A stretch of DNA of 64,000 nt from Arthrobacter sp. OAP107 (GTDB lineage: Bacteria; Actinomycetota; Actinomycetes; Actinomycetales; Micrococcaceae): contig NZ_JBEPOK010000001.1 of NCBI RefSeq assembly GCF_040546765.1, forward strand, positions 3,844,001 to 3,908,000. The letters are read 5' to 3'. Every line of letters begins with the position of its first letter. The stretch's first letter is position 1. This document shows, one piece after another, positions 1 through 8,141 of the stretch. Below the pieces are notes generated by a model that worked only from the letters and a program-made list of their open reading frames with translations, was not told the DNA's origin and made no database searches. The translations under genes were made by a program, and so were the position numbers.

Positions 1-386
1 ACATGCAGGTGTTCCGCACGGCAGAGACGCTGAACCAGGTCCTGAAGGACATCGAGTCCTTCGAGGAGCGGTACACGCGCATCAACGTCCAGGACAAGGG
101 CAAGCGCTTCAACCTTGACCTGCTGGAGGCCGTTGAGCTCGGATTCCTGCTGGAACTGGCCCGGGTCATGACGGTTGCTGCCCTGCACCGTGAGGAATCC
201 CGCGGCGGCCACTTCCGCGAGGACTTCCCGGACCGCGACGACGAAAAATTCATGAAGCACTCCATGGCGTACAAAGAAGACCACGCACCGGCCGACGGTT
301 CCGCGGAGGAGGCAATCGCCGGTGTCCGGCTTGCCACCAAGCCGGTTGTCTTTACGCGCTACGAGCCGATGGTGAGGAAGTACTAA
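1..386 (+). CDS. sdhA: Succinate dehydrogenase flavoprotein subunit, C-terminal part
   Basis: C-terminal end of the flavoprotein subunit of complex II, which oxidises succinate to fumarate on the cytoplasmic side of the membrane. The frame is open at the left edge, so the FAD-binding and catalytic domains lie outside the window. What is visible is the helical C-terminal domain typical of SdhA, with the stretch VAALHREESRGGHFREDFP and the tail RYEPMVRKY. Its TAA stop is one base before the sdhB start, so both are read from one message. The call rests on the C-terminal domain plus the neighbour and is secure. Confidence 0.95.
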   Translation, partial: MQVFRTAETLNQVLKDIESFEERYTRINVQDKGKRFNLDLLEAVELGFLLELARVMTVAALHREESRGGHFREDFPDRDDEKFMKHSMAYKEDHAPADGSAEEAIAGVRLATKPVVFTRYEPMVRKY

Positions 387-387
387 T

Positions 388-1170
388 ATGTCCGCTGAAC
401 TTGCTGAGCCAGCCTCCAAGATCGAACTTCCCGCCGGTGTTGGCGGCGGCGGGGAAATCCCGACGTTCGACATCACGCTGCGCGTCCGCCGCTACGACCC
501 CGAGGTTTCCGCCGAAGCCCGCTGGGACGACTTCAAGCTGACCATGTACGGCACGGACCGCGTGCTGGACGCCCTGCACAAGATCAAGTGGGACATTGAC
601 GGCAGTGTTTCCTTCCGCCGTTCCTGCGCCCATGGCGTCTGCGGCTCAGATGCGATGCGCATCAACGGCCGCAACCGCCTTGCCTGCAAGACCCTGCTGA
701 AGGACCTGGACACGTCCAAGCCCATCACGGTCGAGCCCATCAAGGGCCTGCCGGTGGAGAAGGACCTGATCGTGGACATGGAGCCGTTCTTCCAGTCCTT
801 CCGCGAGGTCATGCCGTTCCTCATCAACAAGGGCCACGAGCCCACCAAGGAACGCCTCCAGTCCGCCGAGGACCGTGAGCGCTTTGACGACACCACCAAG
901 TGCATCCTGTGCGCCGCGTGCACGTCGTCCTGCCCGGTGTTCTGGACCGACGGCCAATACTTCGGCCCGGCAGCGATCGTGAATGCCCACCGGTTCATCT
1001 TCGACTCCCGTGACGACGCCGGCGACATGCGCCTGGAGATCCTCAACGACAAGGAAGGCGTGTGGCGCTGCCGCACCACCTTCAACTGCTCGGAGGCATG
1101 CCCCCGCGGCATCCAGGTCACCCAGGCTATTGCGGAGGTCAAGCAGGCCATCCTGGCCCGCAAGATCTGA
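388..1170 (+). CDS. sdhB: Succinate dehydrogenase iron-sulfur subunit
   Basis: Iron-sulfur subunit (260 aa) of succinate dehydrogenase, passing electrons from the SdhA flavin to the membrane quinone. The N-terminal ferredoxin-like domain has the [2Fe-2S] ligands C80, C85, D88 and C100; Asp as third ligand is known in this family. The C-terminal domain has the [4Fe-4S] motif C172-x2-C175-x2-C178-x3-C182 and a further cysteine cluster in FNCSEACPRG for the remaining centre. Length is normal for an actinobacterial SdhB. It starts one base after the sdhA stop and is followed by a strong hairpin terminator, so it is the last gene of the sdh operon. Confidence 0.97.
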   Translation: MSAELAEPASKIELPAGVGGGGEIPTFDITLRVRRYDPEVSAEARWDDFKLTMYGTDRVLDALHKIKWDIDGSVSFRRSCAHGVCGSDAMRINGRNRLACKTLLKDLDTSKPITVEPIKGLPVEKDLIVDMEPFFQSFREVMPFLINKGHEPTKERLQSAEDRERFDDTTKCILCAACTSSCPVFWTDGQYFGPAAIVNAHRFIFDSRDDAGDMRLEILNDKEGVWRCRTTFNCSEACPRGIQVTQAIAEVKQAILARKI

Positions 1171-1185
1171 GCCAGTTTAGTAACG

Positions 1186-1241
1186 GACGACGGCGTCGCT
1201 CACCACGTACGGGAAACGTACGGTGAGCGGCGCCGTCGTCG
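1186..1241 (+). terminator. Hairpin terminator after the sdh operon
   Basis: Long inverted repeat just after sdhB. The left arm (about 1186-1211, including GGCGTCGCTCACC and ACGTACG) pairs with the right arm (about 1216-1241, including CGTACGGTGAGCGGCGCC) around a small GGAAA loop. No long T-tract follows, as is common in high-GC actinobacteria. Confidence 0.8.
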
Positions 1242-1259
1242 TATTCCATTGATTGAACA

Positions 1260-1319
1260 GGGCCCACACCCGCAGGGTTCCCTGACCGAGCTTGCGAGGT
1301 TAGGGTGCGGGTTGGGAAT
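1260..1319. repeat. Dispersed palindromic repeat, copy 1
   Basis: Imperfect palindrome: outer stem ACCCGCA/TGCGGGT, inner stem CCCTGACC/GGTTAGGG. A second copy lies after purH at 48450-48510 with the same spacing from GGGCCCAC to the core and different but still paired outer-stem bases. Both copies lie just past the 3' end of a gene (sdhB, purH). Confidence 0.7.
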
Positions 1320-1339
1320 CAACCGGCAGGAAAGAACAG

Positions 1340-2110
1340 ATGCACCGCTCCGAAAAAGTCTCGTTCGAAGGCACCACCGGCGAACTGCTGTCCGGGATCC
1401 TCGATGTGCCGGAAGGCCCGGTGAAGGGCTGGGGCGTCTTTTCGCATGGCTTCACCCTGGGCAAGGACAGCCCCGCGGCATCGCGGATGTGCAAGGCGCT
1501 GGCGGACAACGGGATCGGCATGCTCCGCTTCGACAACGTGGGCCTCGGCGGCTCCGCGGGACAGTGGTCTGCGGGGTCCTTCAGCCACAAGGTGGCGGAC
1601 ACGGTCCGGGCCGCGGAGTACATGAGGGCCGAAGGCCGGGCCATTTCGCTGCTGGTGGGGCATTCCTTCGGCGGCGCCGCCGTGCTCGCGGCCGCGTCCG
1701 AAATCGCTGAAGTCGACGCCGTCGCGACCGTCGGGGCACCCTTCTCCCCCAAGCACGTCGCCCATGTTTTCGATGCCGCCCTGGACAGGATCCTGAGCGA
1801 GGGCAGCGCCGAAGTGGACCTCGGCGGCAAGCGCGTGGAAATCCGCCGGCACTTCGTGGAGGACCTGGAGAACGCCGACCTGACGGACTGCATCCGGCGG
1901 CTGCACAAGCCCCTGATGGTGCTGCACTCCCCCACGGACAACACCGTGGGCATCGAGAACGCCAGCACAATCTTCCAGACCGCCCGCCATCCGCGGAACT
2001 TCGTCTCGCTGGAGGGCAGCGACCACCTGCTGACCGGCAAGGGGCAGGCGGCGCGGGCCGCGAAGATTATCGCGGCGTGGGCCGACCAGTACCTCGACGC
2101 CGGACACTGA
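1340..2110 (+). CDS. Alpha/beta hydrolase family protein
   Basis: Cytoplasmic alpha/beta hydrolase of 256 aa with no signal peptide. The nucleophile elbow GHSFGG carries Ser109. The acid is probably the Asp in the HSPTDNTV segment and the His is in EGSDHLLTGKGQ near the end. The N-terminal layout (SHGFTLGKDSPAASRMCKAL) resembles the hydrolase half of OsmC/hydrolase fusions, but no OsmC domain is present here. The substrate cannot be inferred. The start has an AGGAAAG-type ribosome site a few bases upstream (CAGGAAAGAACAG). Its last 44 bases overlap the convergent YihY-family gene. Confidence 0.85.
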   Translation: MHRSEKVSFEGTTGELLSGILDVPEGPVKGWGVFSHGFTLGKDSPAASRMCKALADNGIGMLRFDNVGLGGSAGQWSAGSFSHKVADTVRAAEYMRAEGRAISLLVGHSFGGAAVLAAASEIAEVDAVATVGAPFSPKHVAHVFDAALDRILSEGSAEVDLGGKRVEIRRHFVEDLENADLTDCIRRLHKPLMVLHSPTDNTVGIENASTIFQTARHPRNFVSLEGSDHLLTGKGQAARAAKIIAAWADQYLDAGH

Positions 2111-3224
2111 CGCCCACGGGGCGCGGATGCTCGGCCGGCTGATGCCGTTCCACCGGCGTCTTTCCGGGCTGCACCTGCCGTGACCCCCAGCCGGTGGTTT
2201 TGGCTGCCGGAGCGGCCTTCAGGTCCTCCTCACGGATGGCCGACCAGGACGCGGAAACAAGATAGACCCGGCTGACCAGGTTGAACCAGATCAGCAGGCC
2301 GATGATGATGGCGAACGGCGCCAGGATGGGGTTCCGTCCGGCGCCGGCGAGCAGCTCTGTGCTGAAGACCTGCAGGACCGTGGTGCCCACACCGGCGAGG
2401 ATGGTCCCTTCCAGCAGCGCCTGCCGGGACAGCTTCAGGCCGCCGGCCAGGCGGAACATGATGAGCGCCGTAATCCAGCTCAGAAGCAGCGGCACGGCGA
2501 CCTTGATCAGCGCCGCCAACGGCCCGGCCACCGCCGGGTCCAGGCGGAGCTGCTCCATCGCCCAGCCTGCGGCGGTGCCGAACACCAGGGACGCACCCGA
2601 GCTGATGACCAGGGCGACGCCAAGCAGCAGCAGCGTTCCGGCGTCGTGCAGTTTCGTGACCACGGGGTTGAGCTTGAGCGGGCCCAGCATCATCACTCCC
2701 CGGAGCCCCTCCCGGATGCCCGCGATCCAGCCCAGTGACGTAACGACCGTGACGACGGCGGCGATGACTGCCGTCCACCCGAGACCGTCAGGGTTCAGGA
2801 GATCCTTCGGATCCACCAGCCCGTCGCCGCCGTTGACCTTCAGCAGCCCGGGGGCACTTTCGGCAACGCTGGCGATGATCCGGTCCAGGAGCGCCGGCTG
2901 GCCGCGCAAGGCCAGCCCCGCAATGGAGAACCCCGTGGCCAGGAGGCCGGTGATGGAGAAGAACATGTTGAAGCCGATGCCCGCGCTCATCAGCGGTCCG
3001 TGCTGCCGGGTGTAGTGCTGGAGCGCCCGCACAGGACGGAGGGTGTTCAGCCGGGCCTGCAGAAACTGGGCCAGGGCCAAGAGCCGGGGGAAGGTCCCCT
3101 GGCCGGACCTCCGGGCTTTGCCCCATACGACCCGCTTGCGGATGACCTCCAGTTTCAGCTGCGCCCGCTCAGTGGGGAGCGGTGGCTCCGTTGGCGTTTG
3201 GTGCTCGGAGGGCGTCCCGTTCAT
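2067..3224 (-). CDS. YihY/BrkB-family membrane protein
   Basis: Polytopic inner-membrane protein of the YihY/virulence-factor BrkB family (about 385 aa). Visible are about six hydrophobic segments, the family-typical start of the membrane region (QHGPLMSAGIGFNMFFSITG) and a late GLLIWFNLVSRVYLVSASW helix with the characteristic ISxILWxY-like pattern. N- and C-terminal tails are hydrophilic. Physiological role is not established for the family. The start is uncertain: ATG 3224 is used, while TTG 3248 has a better purine-rich upstream region. The 3' end overlaps the convergent hydrolase gene and the 5' end overlaps the preceding RNA ligase-type gene, so it is probably the last gene of a trpS-containing leftward unit. 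Confidence 0.85.
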   Translation of the reverse strand: MNGTPSEHQTPTEPPLPTERAQLKLEVIRKRVVWGKARRSGQGTFPRLLALAQFLQARLNTLRPVRALQHYTRQHGPLMSAGIGFNMFFSITGLLATGFSIAGLALRGQPALLDRIIASVAESAPGLLKVNGGDGLVDPKDLLNPDGLGWTAVIAAVVTVVTSLGWIAGIREGLRGVMMLGPLKLNPVVTKLHDAGTLLLLGVALVISSGASLVFGTAAGWAMEQLRLDPAVAGPLAALIKVAVPLLLSWITALIMFRLAGGLKLSRQALLEGTILAGVGTTVLQVFSTELLAGAGRNPILAPFAIIIGLLIWFNLVSRVYLVSASWSAIREEDLKAAPAAKTTGWGSRQVQPGKTPVERHQPAEHPRPVGVSVRRRGTGRPTPR

Positions 3225-3777
3225 CGTCTGGTTCGGTACCAAAGTCAAGCTCTTCCCGTAGCTGCCAAATACCGCCGGTGTCGTGCTCGTAAAGTCCCAT
3301 GCTAACCACGGGGAAGGTCGCCCTGTAGTCTTTCAGCACCGTTTCGGCCTCATCAAGGCTTTCCGGTGCGACGTCGTGGGCAATGGTCACATGGGGGTGG
3401 TAGGCAAAGGGCAGCTCACGTGCGAGCGGTCCGGTCTGGAGTTTTTCGTGCAGGTCGACGCACTCCTGGAAGCCGTCCTCCACTTTGATGAAGACCACCG
3501 GGGAGACGGGCCGGAAGGACCCCGTTCCCGAGATGGTCACCATGAACGGGGCCTGCGTCCGGGCCACCTTCCGCACGTGGTCGCGGGCCGCTTCCCAGTC
3601 ATTTGTGGGTGTGGTGGTGACGAGGGTGATGTGCGCCGGAATGACGGTGGCCATGGGGTCACCGAAAGATGCCCGCCACCGCTGCAGTTCCTCGGCGATT
3701 TCAGGCGGGAAGCCCAGAATGACCCCGAGGCTCATTCCGTCGCTGACTCCGCTGTTGGCGGGCTTGGGGGCCGGCAT
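3169..3777 (-). CDS. 2'-5' RNA ligase / 2H phosphoesterase family protein
   Basis: Member of the 2H phosphoesterase (LigT-like) superfamily, which acts on 2',3'-cyclic phosphates or 2'-5' linkages in RNA. The two HxTx signatures are present, HITL in the first half and HVTI in the second. ATG 3777 places the gene 4 bases after the trpS stop (202 aa, normal for the family). ATG 3735 is an alternative, and starts further upstream would overlap trpS with low-complexity sequence unlike the family. Coupled to trpS; the true substrate is unknown. Confidence 0.85.
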   Translation of the reverse strand: MPAPKPANSGVSDGMSLGVILGFPPEIAEELQRWRASFGDPMATVIPAHITLVTTTPTNDWEAARDHVRKVARTQAPFMVTISGTGSFRPVSPVVFIKVEDGFQECVDLHEKLQTGPLARELPFAYHPHVTIAHDVAPESLDEAETVLKDYRATFPVVSMGLYEHDTGGIWQLREELDFGTEPDDERDALRAPNANGATAPH

Positions 3778-3781
3778 CTCG

Positions 3782-4870
3782 CTAGCGGGCTCCGGCATAC
3801 GGCAGGAAGCCAGTCTTGGCATAGACATCCTGGAGGGTGGCGGAGGCGATAGCGCGGGCCTTGTCGGCGCCGTGGGCCAGCAGCCGGTCAAGCTCCGCCG
3901 GGTCTGCCAGCAGTTCGTTGGCGCGGTCGCGAATGGGCGTCAGCCGCTCGGTCACGACTTCGGCGAGGTCCACCTTGAGGTGGCCGTACATCTTGCCTTG
4001 GTATTCGCCGACGAGGGCGTCCACGGACTTGCCGGTGATGGCCGAGTAGATGGTCAGCAGGTTGGAAACGCCGGGCTTGGTTTCCCGGTCGAAGCGGATC
4101 TCCGTTTCCGTGTCCGTGACCGCCGACTTGATCCGCTTGGCGGTGACCTTGGGCTCGTCGAGCAGGTTGATCAGCCCGGCCGGGGATTCGGCGGACTTGG
4201 ACATCTTGGCGGTGGGGTTCTGCAGGTCGTAGATCTTCGCCGATTCCTGCTGGATGAAGGGCTTGGGCACCGTGAAGGTCTCGCCGAAGCGGGAGTTGAA
4301 CCGGGTGGCGAGGTCACGGCTGAGCTCGACGTGCTGGCGCTGGTCCTCGCCGACGGGGACGCCGTGCGGCTGGTAGAGCAGGATGTCAGCGGCCTGCAGG
4401 ATGGGGTAGGTGAACAGGCCGACGCTGGCGTGCTCGGAGCCCTGCTTGTGGGCCTTGTCCTTGAACTGCGTCATGCGGGACGCTTCGCCGAAGCCCGTGA
4501 TGCAGTTCAGGACCCAGGCCAGCTGGGCGTGTTCGGGCACCTGGGACTGGACGAACAGCGTGCACTTGTCCACGTCCACGCCGCCGGCGATGTACTGCGC
4601 GGCCGTGACCCGTGTGCGCCGGGCCAGCTCGGCCGGGTCCTGCGGGACGGTGATGGCATGCAGGTCCGGGATGAAGAAGATTGCGTCGTACTCGTCCTGC
4701 ATCCGCACCCAGTTAACGAGTGCGCCGAGGTAGTTGCCAAGGTGCAGGGAATCGGCCGAGGGCTGCATGCCGGACAGGATGCGGTGCCGGATGCCGGCTG
4801 CCGGCTGGGTTCCGTTGCCTGCTTCGGGCTGCACGGCTGCGGCGTCGGTCACGGTGGAAGTGGAGGTCAT
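3782..4870 (-). CDS. trpS: Tryptophan--tRNA ligase
   Basis: Class I aminoacyl-tRNA synthetase (362 aa) charging tRNA-Trp. The HIGH-like ATP motif appears as HLGN in SADSLHLGNYLGAL near the N-terminus and the KMSKS loop as TAKMSKSAESP. The first about 25 residues are an Ala/Thr-rich extension before the catalytic domain. The gene follows the exodeoxyribonuclease III gene by 18 bases and precedes the RNA ligase-family gene by 4, so the three form a leftward unit. No T-box or leader peptide was seen. Confidence 0.97.
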   Translation of the reverse strand: MTSTSTVTDAAAVQPEAGNGTQPAAGIRHRILSGMQPSADSLHLGNYLGALVNWVRMQDEYDAIFFIPDLHAITVPQDPAELARRTRVTAAQYIAGGVDVDKCTLFVQSQVPEHAQLAWVLNCITGFGEASRMTQFKDKAHKQGSEHASVGLFTYPILQAADILLYQPHGVPVGEDQRQHVELSRDLATRFNSRFGETFTVPKPFIQQESAKIYDLQNPTAKMSKSAESPAGLINLLDEPKVTAKRIKSAVTDTETEIRFDRETKPGVSNLLTIYSAITGKSVDALVGEYQGKMYGHLKVDLAEVVTERLTPIRDRANELLADPAELDRLLAHGADKARAIASATLQDVYAKTGFLPYAGAR

Positions 4871-4888
4871 TCGTTGGGGCCTTTGGAA

Positions 4889-5722
4889 CTAGAGCCGGTA
4901 GTCCACTACCAGCGGGGCATGGTCAGAGAAGCGGGTGTCCCACGAGGGTGCCCGGTCCACGACGGCCTGCACTGCTGCGGCCGCGAGGTCGGGGGTGGCC
5001 AGGTGGTAGTCAATGCGCCAGCCGGTGTCGTTGTCGAAGGCCTGGCCGCGCTGCGACCACCAGGTGTAGGGGCCGTTGACGTTACCCGCCAGGCCCCTGT
5101 GAACATCCTTCCAGCCGATCTCCTCACCGAAGAAGCGGTCAAAGTAGGCGCGTTCCTCCGGCAGGAAGCCGGCACGCTTGACGTTGCCCTTCCAGTTTTT
5201 GATGTCCAACTCGGTGTGGCCCACGTTCAGGTCACCGGTCACCAGGGCATGGTCGCTGTGCTTGGTGAGCTCAGGCAGCCGCGTGCTCATGACATCCAGG
5301 AAGCGGTACTTGTCCTCCTGTTTGGGGGTGCCGGCCTCACCGGAGTGCACGTAGGCGCTCACGACGGTCAGCTGGGACGCATTGCCTTCGGCGTCGCGGA
5401 CCCGGAAGTCCGCCTCCACCCAGCGGCCGGCCGTGGCGAAGTAGTCGTCCCCGATGTGGTCGCGGGTCACGAGGGGCTCCTCGCGGGAGGCGATGGCGAC
5501 GCCGGCGCGGCCCTTGGCTTCGGCTTCGGCGTGCAGGATGTGCCAGCCTTCACCGATGAGCTGGCGGACGATGGCGTCAGGTGCACGCACTTCCTGCAGG
5601 GTCAGGATGTCCACTTCGCGGGTCGCGAGCCATTCGGCCATGCCCTTTTTGTAGGCAGCGCGGAGGCCGTTGACGTTGACTGTTGCGATGCGAAGGTGGT
5701 CCTTCTTCAATGCCGAGCTCAC
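4889..5722 (-). CDS. xth: Exodeoxyribonuclease III
   Basis: Mg-dependent AP endonuclease/3'-5' exonuclease of base-excision repair (about 277 aa). Family motifs in order: IATVNVNGLRAA, LTLQEVRAPD (metal-binding Glu), VTGDLNVGHTELDIKNW, the RIDYHLATP region and the C-terminal FSDHAPLVVDY with catalytic His. The GTG at 5722 is preferred over one at 5731 because a -10-like TAGAGT ends 7 bases before it and overlaps the upstream candidate, suggesting a leaderless message. The upstream gene stops at 5733, so this promoter overlaps its end. Confidence 0.95.
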   Translation of the reverse strand: MSSALKKDHLRIATVNVNGLRAAYKKGMAEWLATREVDILTLQEVRAPDAIVRQLIGEGWHILHAEAEAKGRAGVAIASREEPLVTRDHIGDDYFATAGRWVEADFRVRDAEGNASQLTVVSAYVHSGEAGTPKQEDKYRFLDVMSTRLPELTKHSDHALVTGDLNVGHTELDIKNWKGNVKRAGFLPEERAYFDRFFGEEIGWKDVHRGLAGNVNGPYTWWSQRGQAFDNDTGWRIDYHLATPDLAAAAVQAVVDRAPSWDTRFSDHAPLVVDYRL

Positions 5723-5732
5723 CCGTTCCACT

Positions 5733-6296
5733 CTAGTCGATGATGGTTCCGGTCACGGGCTCGCCGGAGCCGCCGGACGACTTGATCATGTCACGGGCGT
5801 TGGTGGCGGTGATCTCGATGGTCTCGAGGGCACGGCGGATGGTGTCCTGGTCCGCGGCCGCACCCTTGGCCCGCTCCTGCTCCACCACGCGCACCTGCAC
5901 CTGGACGATCTTGAAGGAGTGATCCAGCTTCATGTCCCGGAGTTCCTCCGCTTCGCCGCGCTCACGCACCAGACGGGTGCCGCCGTGGTCGGCCGAAACA
6001 GTGGAGGGCGCACGGCCGGTGGCGGCGTTGAACGCATTGTGGGCCTCGTTGATCTTGGCGCCGGCCTTCTTGGCCGCCCGCTGGATGCTGAAGACCACGA
6101 AGGAGGCAAGCGCCAGCCAGAACAGCGCGATGACCGCAACAACCCAGCCGACGACGTCGTTCTGGTTGGCGGCGAAGATCACAGCCACCAGGAAGGCGGT
6201 GACCAGGACCAGCAGGCCCGGACCGCTGATGCGGAACATGGAGAATCCGCCCCGGCCCGGGGTGGATGACGACTTGGAGCTGCCCAGAGATTGCAT
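5733..6296 (-). CDS. Conserved membrane protein of unknown function
   Basis: 187-residue protein with two adjacent membrane helices (about residues 27-45 and 50-70) followed by a long hydrophilic, charged domain rich in Glu, Arg and Ala that could form a coiled coil (QVQVRVVEQERAKGAAADQD). No catalytic motif was recognised. The topology suggests a membrane-anchored cytoplasmic domain. It lies upstream of the exodeoxyribonuclease III gene on the same strand, whose promoter overlaps its stop codon. Function unknown. Confidence 0.8.
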   Translation of the reverse strand: MQSLGSSKSSSTPGRGGFSMFRISGPGLLVLVTAFLVAVIFAANQNDVVGWVVAVIALFWLALASFVVFSIQRAAKKAGAKINEAHNAFNAATGRAPSTVSADHGGTRLVRERGEAEELRDMKLDHSFKIVQVQVRVVEQERAKGAAADQDTIRRALETIEITATNARDMIKSSGGSGEPVTGTIID

Positions 6297-6384
6297 GAAG
6301 CCATTCTCTCAAATCCCCGGAGCGCCCCAGGACGCTTCCACCGGCGGCGAACACCTGCTCAGCGGGCGCGGGCGGGACACCTGC

Positions 6385-7218
6385 CTACTTCAGGAACAGG
6401 CTCCGCAGCCTGCCGGTGGTGAGCATGAGGCCCAGCACGATCATCACCAGGTAGTAGCCCACGTGGATGGCGGTGGCCGGAGTGAAGGATGCGGCGCTGA
6501 TCTGCCGCAGCAGCTCCACCCCGTGCCACAGCGGCATGGCCTGGATCAGCCACTGGATGTACTCGGGGTAGACGCTCAGCGGATAGAACGTGGCGCTGAA
6601 GAGGAACATCGGCAGCATGATGAAGTTCACCCAGTCCATCTGCTGGAAGGTCTTCATGAAGCTGGTGATCCCCATGCCGAAGCTGGCGAACCCGAACGCG
6701 ATCAGCACCGAGGCCGGAATCATCAGCAGCGCCCACGGGGTGGTGATCAGGCCCATCACCCCCATGACCGCAGTGAACCCGGTGGCGTAGAGCAGGCCGC
6801 GCAGCAGGGCCAGGAAGATCTCGCCGATGGCCACGTCCAGCGGTCCGAGCGAGGTGTAAAGCATCCCCTGGTAGAGCCTGGCGAAATTCATCTTGAAGAA
6901 GACGTTCCAGGTGGAGTCGTACACCGCCCCGTTCATCGCCGAAACGGCCAGCAGCGCCGGTGCGATGTATGCCGCGTAGCTGATCTCCTGGCCGCCCGGC
7001 CCGGCAACGGAGCCCACTACAGCACCCATCCCGACGCCCATGGAAATCAGGAACAGCACCGGCTCGAAGAACCCGGACAGCATGACCAGCCAGTTGCTGC
7101 TCTTTGTGGCCATCAGCCCGCGTCCGATGACAGCGCGGGCGTTGCGTGAGTACAGCGGCCCGAAGCGCCGGTTCCGGGCTTCCTCCGTGACGGTGTGGCC
7201 CTGGGTCAGGATTGTCAC
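6385..7218 (-). CDS. ABC-2 type exporter permease
   Basis: Integral membrane permease (277 aa, about six helices) of the ABC-2 family used by drug, lipid or polysaccharide exporters. The signature region MDWVNFIMLPMFLFSATFYP followed by MPLWHGVELLRQI matches the conserved C-terminal part of DrrB/NodJ-type permeases. The GTG start overlaps the stop of the preceding permease by 4 bases, so the two permeases are translationally coupled and likely form a heterodimer. Last gene of the exporter operon. Confidence 0.9.
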   Translation of the reverse strand: MTILTQGHTVTEEARNRRFGPLYSRNARAVIGRGLMATKSSNWLVMLSGFFEPVLFLISMGVGMGAVVGSVAGPGGQEISYAAYIAPALLAVSAMNGAVYDSTWNVFFKMNFARLYQGMLYTSLGPLDVAIGEIFLALLRGLLYATGFTAVMGVMGLITTPWALLMIPASVLIAFGFASFGMGITSFMKTFQQMDWVNFIMLPMFLFSATFYPLSVYPEYIQWLIQAMPLWHGVELLRQISAASFTPATAIHVGYYLVMIVLGLMLTTGRLRSLFLK

Positions 7219-8141
7219 TGCCCCATCCTCCTGGCGAATTGGCGTTTGGTGAGGACCCAGCCGAACCAGGCCAGGGCCAGCAGGAACACAACGTGGATGA
7301 TGGTCAGCACCGGGGATTCCTCATAGCCGAAGGTCATCACCCGGCCCAGCTCCGTGCCGTGCCAGATGGGCGAGATCCAGCCGACCCACCGGACCAGCAC
7401 CGGCAGGGTGTCCAGCGGGAAGAACGTGCCGGAGAACAGGAACAGGGGCATGACGATGAACCGCATCACCATGGCGAACTGGCCCTTGTCCTCCTTGATG
7501 GACGCCGCATAGGCCATGAGCGGCAGGCCGAACGAGAGCCCGGCCAGGGTTGCCACCAGCACCGAGCCCCAGCCCCAGCCGCTGGGTGATGCGCCGAACA
7601 TGGCCACGATGACGAAGTAGATGACGGACTGCAGCAGGAACCGCAGGGTCACCGCGATGATCTGACCGGCCGCGATCTGTTCCGGGGTCAGCGGGGAGGC
7701 GTGCGGACCGTAGTAGACGCGGCGCCATTTGAAGCCGTCCATCACCGGGAACGTGAATTCGTTGGCTGCCGTCATGACCGCGGCGGAGACCAGCAGTGCC
7801 GGGGCGATGAAGGCGATGTAGCTGACCCCGCCGAACGCCGAGGCGCTGTTGGTGTCCACCAGCGTGGCCAGGCCGACGCCCATCGCGAACAGGTACGCCG
7901 CGGGCTGGCCCACGCTGTACAGGAAGATGGACCAGCCGTAGCCCTTCATCACGCGCAGGACCTGCTCGGCGTAGTAGAAGGCACCCCAGCGGCGCGCCTT
8001 GGCGGCCGACACCCCCGGTGGGTGGGCACGCAAGGCGCGTCCCGCCGTCGGGCCTTCCGGTGAATTGCCGACGGCGGTGCGCCCCGGGGCTGCCCCGGCG
8101 CCACGCCCGCTGGCCGGCACCGCAGGTGACGGCTCAGTCAA
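7215..8141 (-). CDS. ABC-2 type exporter permease
   Basis: Second ABC-2 permease (308 aa) with about six membrane helices and the family block RFIVMPLFLFSGTFFPLDTLP followed by WISPIWHGTEL, given here in parts. The first about 60 residues are a Pro/Ala-rich cytoplasmic extension. The start is taken as TTG 8141, which overlaps the ATPase stop by 8 bases and has AGGAG five bases upstream. Partner of the downstream permease and of the DrrA-type ATPase upstream. Confidence 0.88.
   Translation of the reverse strand: MTEPSPAVPASGRGAGAAPGRTAVGNSPEGPTAGRALRAHPPGVSAAKARRWGAFYYAEQVLRVMKGYGWSIFLYSVGQPAAYLFAMGVGLATLVDTNSASAFGGVSYIAFIAPALLVSAAVMTAANEFTFPVMDGFKWRRVYYGPHASPLTPEQIAAGQIIAVTLRFLLQSVIYFVIVAMFGASPSGWGWGSVLVATLAGLSFGLPLMAYAASIKEDKGQFAMVMRFIVMPLFLFSGTFFPLDTLPVLVRWVGWISPIWHGTELGRVMTFGYEESPVLTIIHVVFLLALAWFGWVLTKRQFARRMGQ

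Noticed and set aside
3485..5743. Very long rightward open frame opposite trpS and exodeoxyribonuclease III
   Set aside because: It is antisense to two well-recognised genes; long spurious frames are expected in high-GC DNA, and it lacks a ribosome site or known domain.
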